A stretch of DNA of 64,000 nucleotides from Deinococcus aquaticus (lineage in GTDB: Bacteria > Deinococcota > Deinococci > Deinococcales > Deinococcaceae), in assembly GCF_028622095.1 (NCBI RefSeq), contig NZ_CP115165.1:968001-1032000 (forward strand). The letters run 5' to 3'. Below, in pieces: positions 63,501-64,000 of the stretch (its first letter is position 1; every line of letters starts with the position of its first letter). The translations under genes were made by a program, and so were the position numbers. The notes beneath the pieces are model-generated. The model saw nothing but the letters and a program-made list of their open reading frames with translations. It had not been told where the DNA came from and did not search any database.

Positions 63501-64000
63501 ATGATTCAACCCTTCACCCCTGAACCCATCCGCTTCGTGGCGGAAGACGGCACGCCGGTCCAGCCGCTGCCAGAGCGGTTCACGCCCGACCTGCTGCGCG
63601 AGCTGCACACCCTGATGCTGCGCGCCCGCGAATTCGACCGCAAACTCATCACGCTGCTCCGCCAGGGGCGCACGACCTTCTACGCGCAGTCCAGCGGCAT
63701 GGAAGCCACCCAGGTGGGCCTGGCCCGCTCGATCCGCGTGGGCCACGACTGGGTCTGGCCGTACTACCGCGACCACACCCTGGGTCTCGCCATGGGCGTC
63801 CCGATGGCCGAACTGCTCAGCCAGTGCCTCGGCACGAACAGCGACTCCTCGCGCGGCCGGCAGATGCCGCACCACTTCGCGGCGCAGGCGCAGAACTTCG
63901 TGAGCATCAGTTCCAGCATCGCCTCGCAGGTGCCGCCCGCCGCCGGGAACGCCATGGCGCAGAAGTACCTGGGCGTGGATGAACTCACGGTCTGCACCTT
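63501..64000 (+). CDS. 2-oxoacid dehydrogenase E1 component, alpha subunit (5' part)
   Basis: The first 166 codons are in the window. They read like branched-chain 2-oxoacid or pyruvate dehydrogenase E1-alpha: [31 protein letters not shown] and QMPHHFAAQ, then a run of [19 protein letters not shown] that leads to the thiamine-diphosphate site. It should pair with E1-beta and E2 genes outside the window. AGGAGG precedes the ATG. Substrate specificity cannot be judged from this part. Confidence 0.9.
   Translation, partial: MIQPFTPEPIRFVAEDGTPVQPLPERFTPDLLRELHTLMLRAREFDRKLITLLRQGRTTFYAQSSGMEATQVGLARSIRVGHDWVWPYYRDHTLGLAMGVPMAELLSQCLGTNSDSSRGRQMPHHFAAQAQNFVSISSSIASQVPPAAGNAMAQKYLGVDELTVCT

Overview
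The window looks like a piece of a Deinococcus main chromosome. The DNA is GC-rich with strong third-position G/C. Many genes begin 5-9 nt after a TANNNT box with no ribosome-binding site, which is the leaderless pattern known from Deinococcus. PriA has lost its ATPase motifs, the RNase II-family protein has a helix-turn-helix N-terminus in place of cold-shock domains, and a YpdA-type bacillithiol reductase is present. No rRNA, CRISPR array, transposase or prophage was seen. One tRNA-Ala(GGC) was found.

Layout. 1-6.2 kb: a tightly coupled leftward arginine operon, argG - DinB-like - two GNATs - argH - three related ArsN2-like GNATs - an ArgA-like GNAT cut by the window edge. It is driven by a promoter whose start region carries ARG-box-like dyads. 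6.2-12.5 kb: two paralogous secreted beta-rich proteins, a PLP aminotransferase, a LysE-type exporter and carB, whose product feeds arginine and pyrimidine synthesis. 12.6-16.2 kb: an AT-rich single-chain restriction-modification gene followed by a HigBA-like toxin-antitoxin pair with an operator over its promoter; tRNA-Ala follows. 16.4-31.7 kb: a lipoprotein, a winged-helix regulator, a large acyl-CoA dehydrogenase, a Crp/Fnr regulator, a GNAT, a CsaA-like protein, a DUF2089/DUF4097 (SHOCT-like) group, RNase II, an EamA exporter, pseudohelicase PriA and an ABC exporter.

31.8-42.7 kb: a COG0523 GTPase, DUF2231, a thioesterase, a LysM-M23 peptidase coupled to an ABM-like protein, a PadR regulator with its membrane partner, SurE, a TPR protein and the def-fmt pair. 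43-46.4 kb: an SDR-FMO operon divergent from a VirS-like AraC regulator, which recalls the mycobacterial mymA locus. 46.4-56.7 kb: an SMI1/KNR4 protein, endonuclease III, a 540-bp non-coding stretch with two promoter-terminator modules, fumC, the thymidylate operon thyA-dCMP deaminase-folA, a GGDEF protein, AIM24, YpdA and VanW. 56.8-61.5 kb: the leftward parB-parA-rsmG-(LAGLIDADG-fold gene)-mnmG block with parS-like sites, a typical origin-proximal arrangement. 61.6-64 kb: a class V aminotransferase and the start of a 2-oxoacid dehydrogenase E1-alpha gene behind a PaaR-type palindrome.

The most interesting non-coding signal is a dispersed element of about 140 bp (34702-34841, 42837-42980, and a shortened reverse copy at 21852-21933). 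Its loops are conserved while its stems change sequence and keep pairing, and every copy lies in the same orientation downstream of a gene. Other points worth checking are the promoter-terminator modules at 47.9-48.2 kb, the orphan promoter at 25.5 kb, the LAGLIDADG-fold gene in the mnmG operon, and the AT-rich restriction-modification and toxin-antitoxin island.
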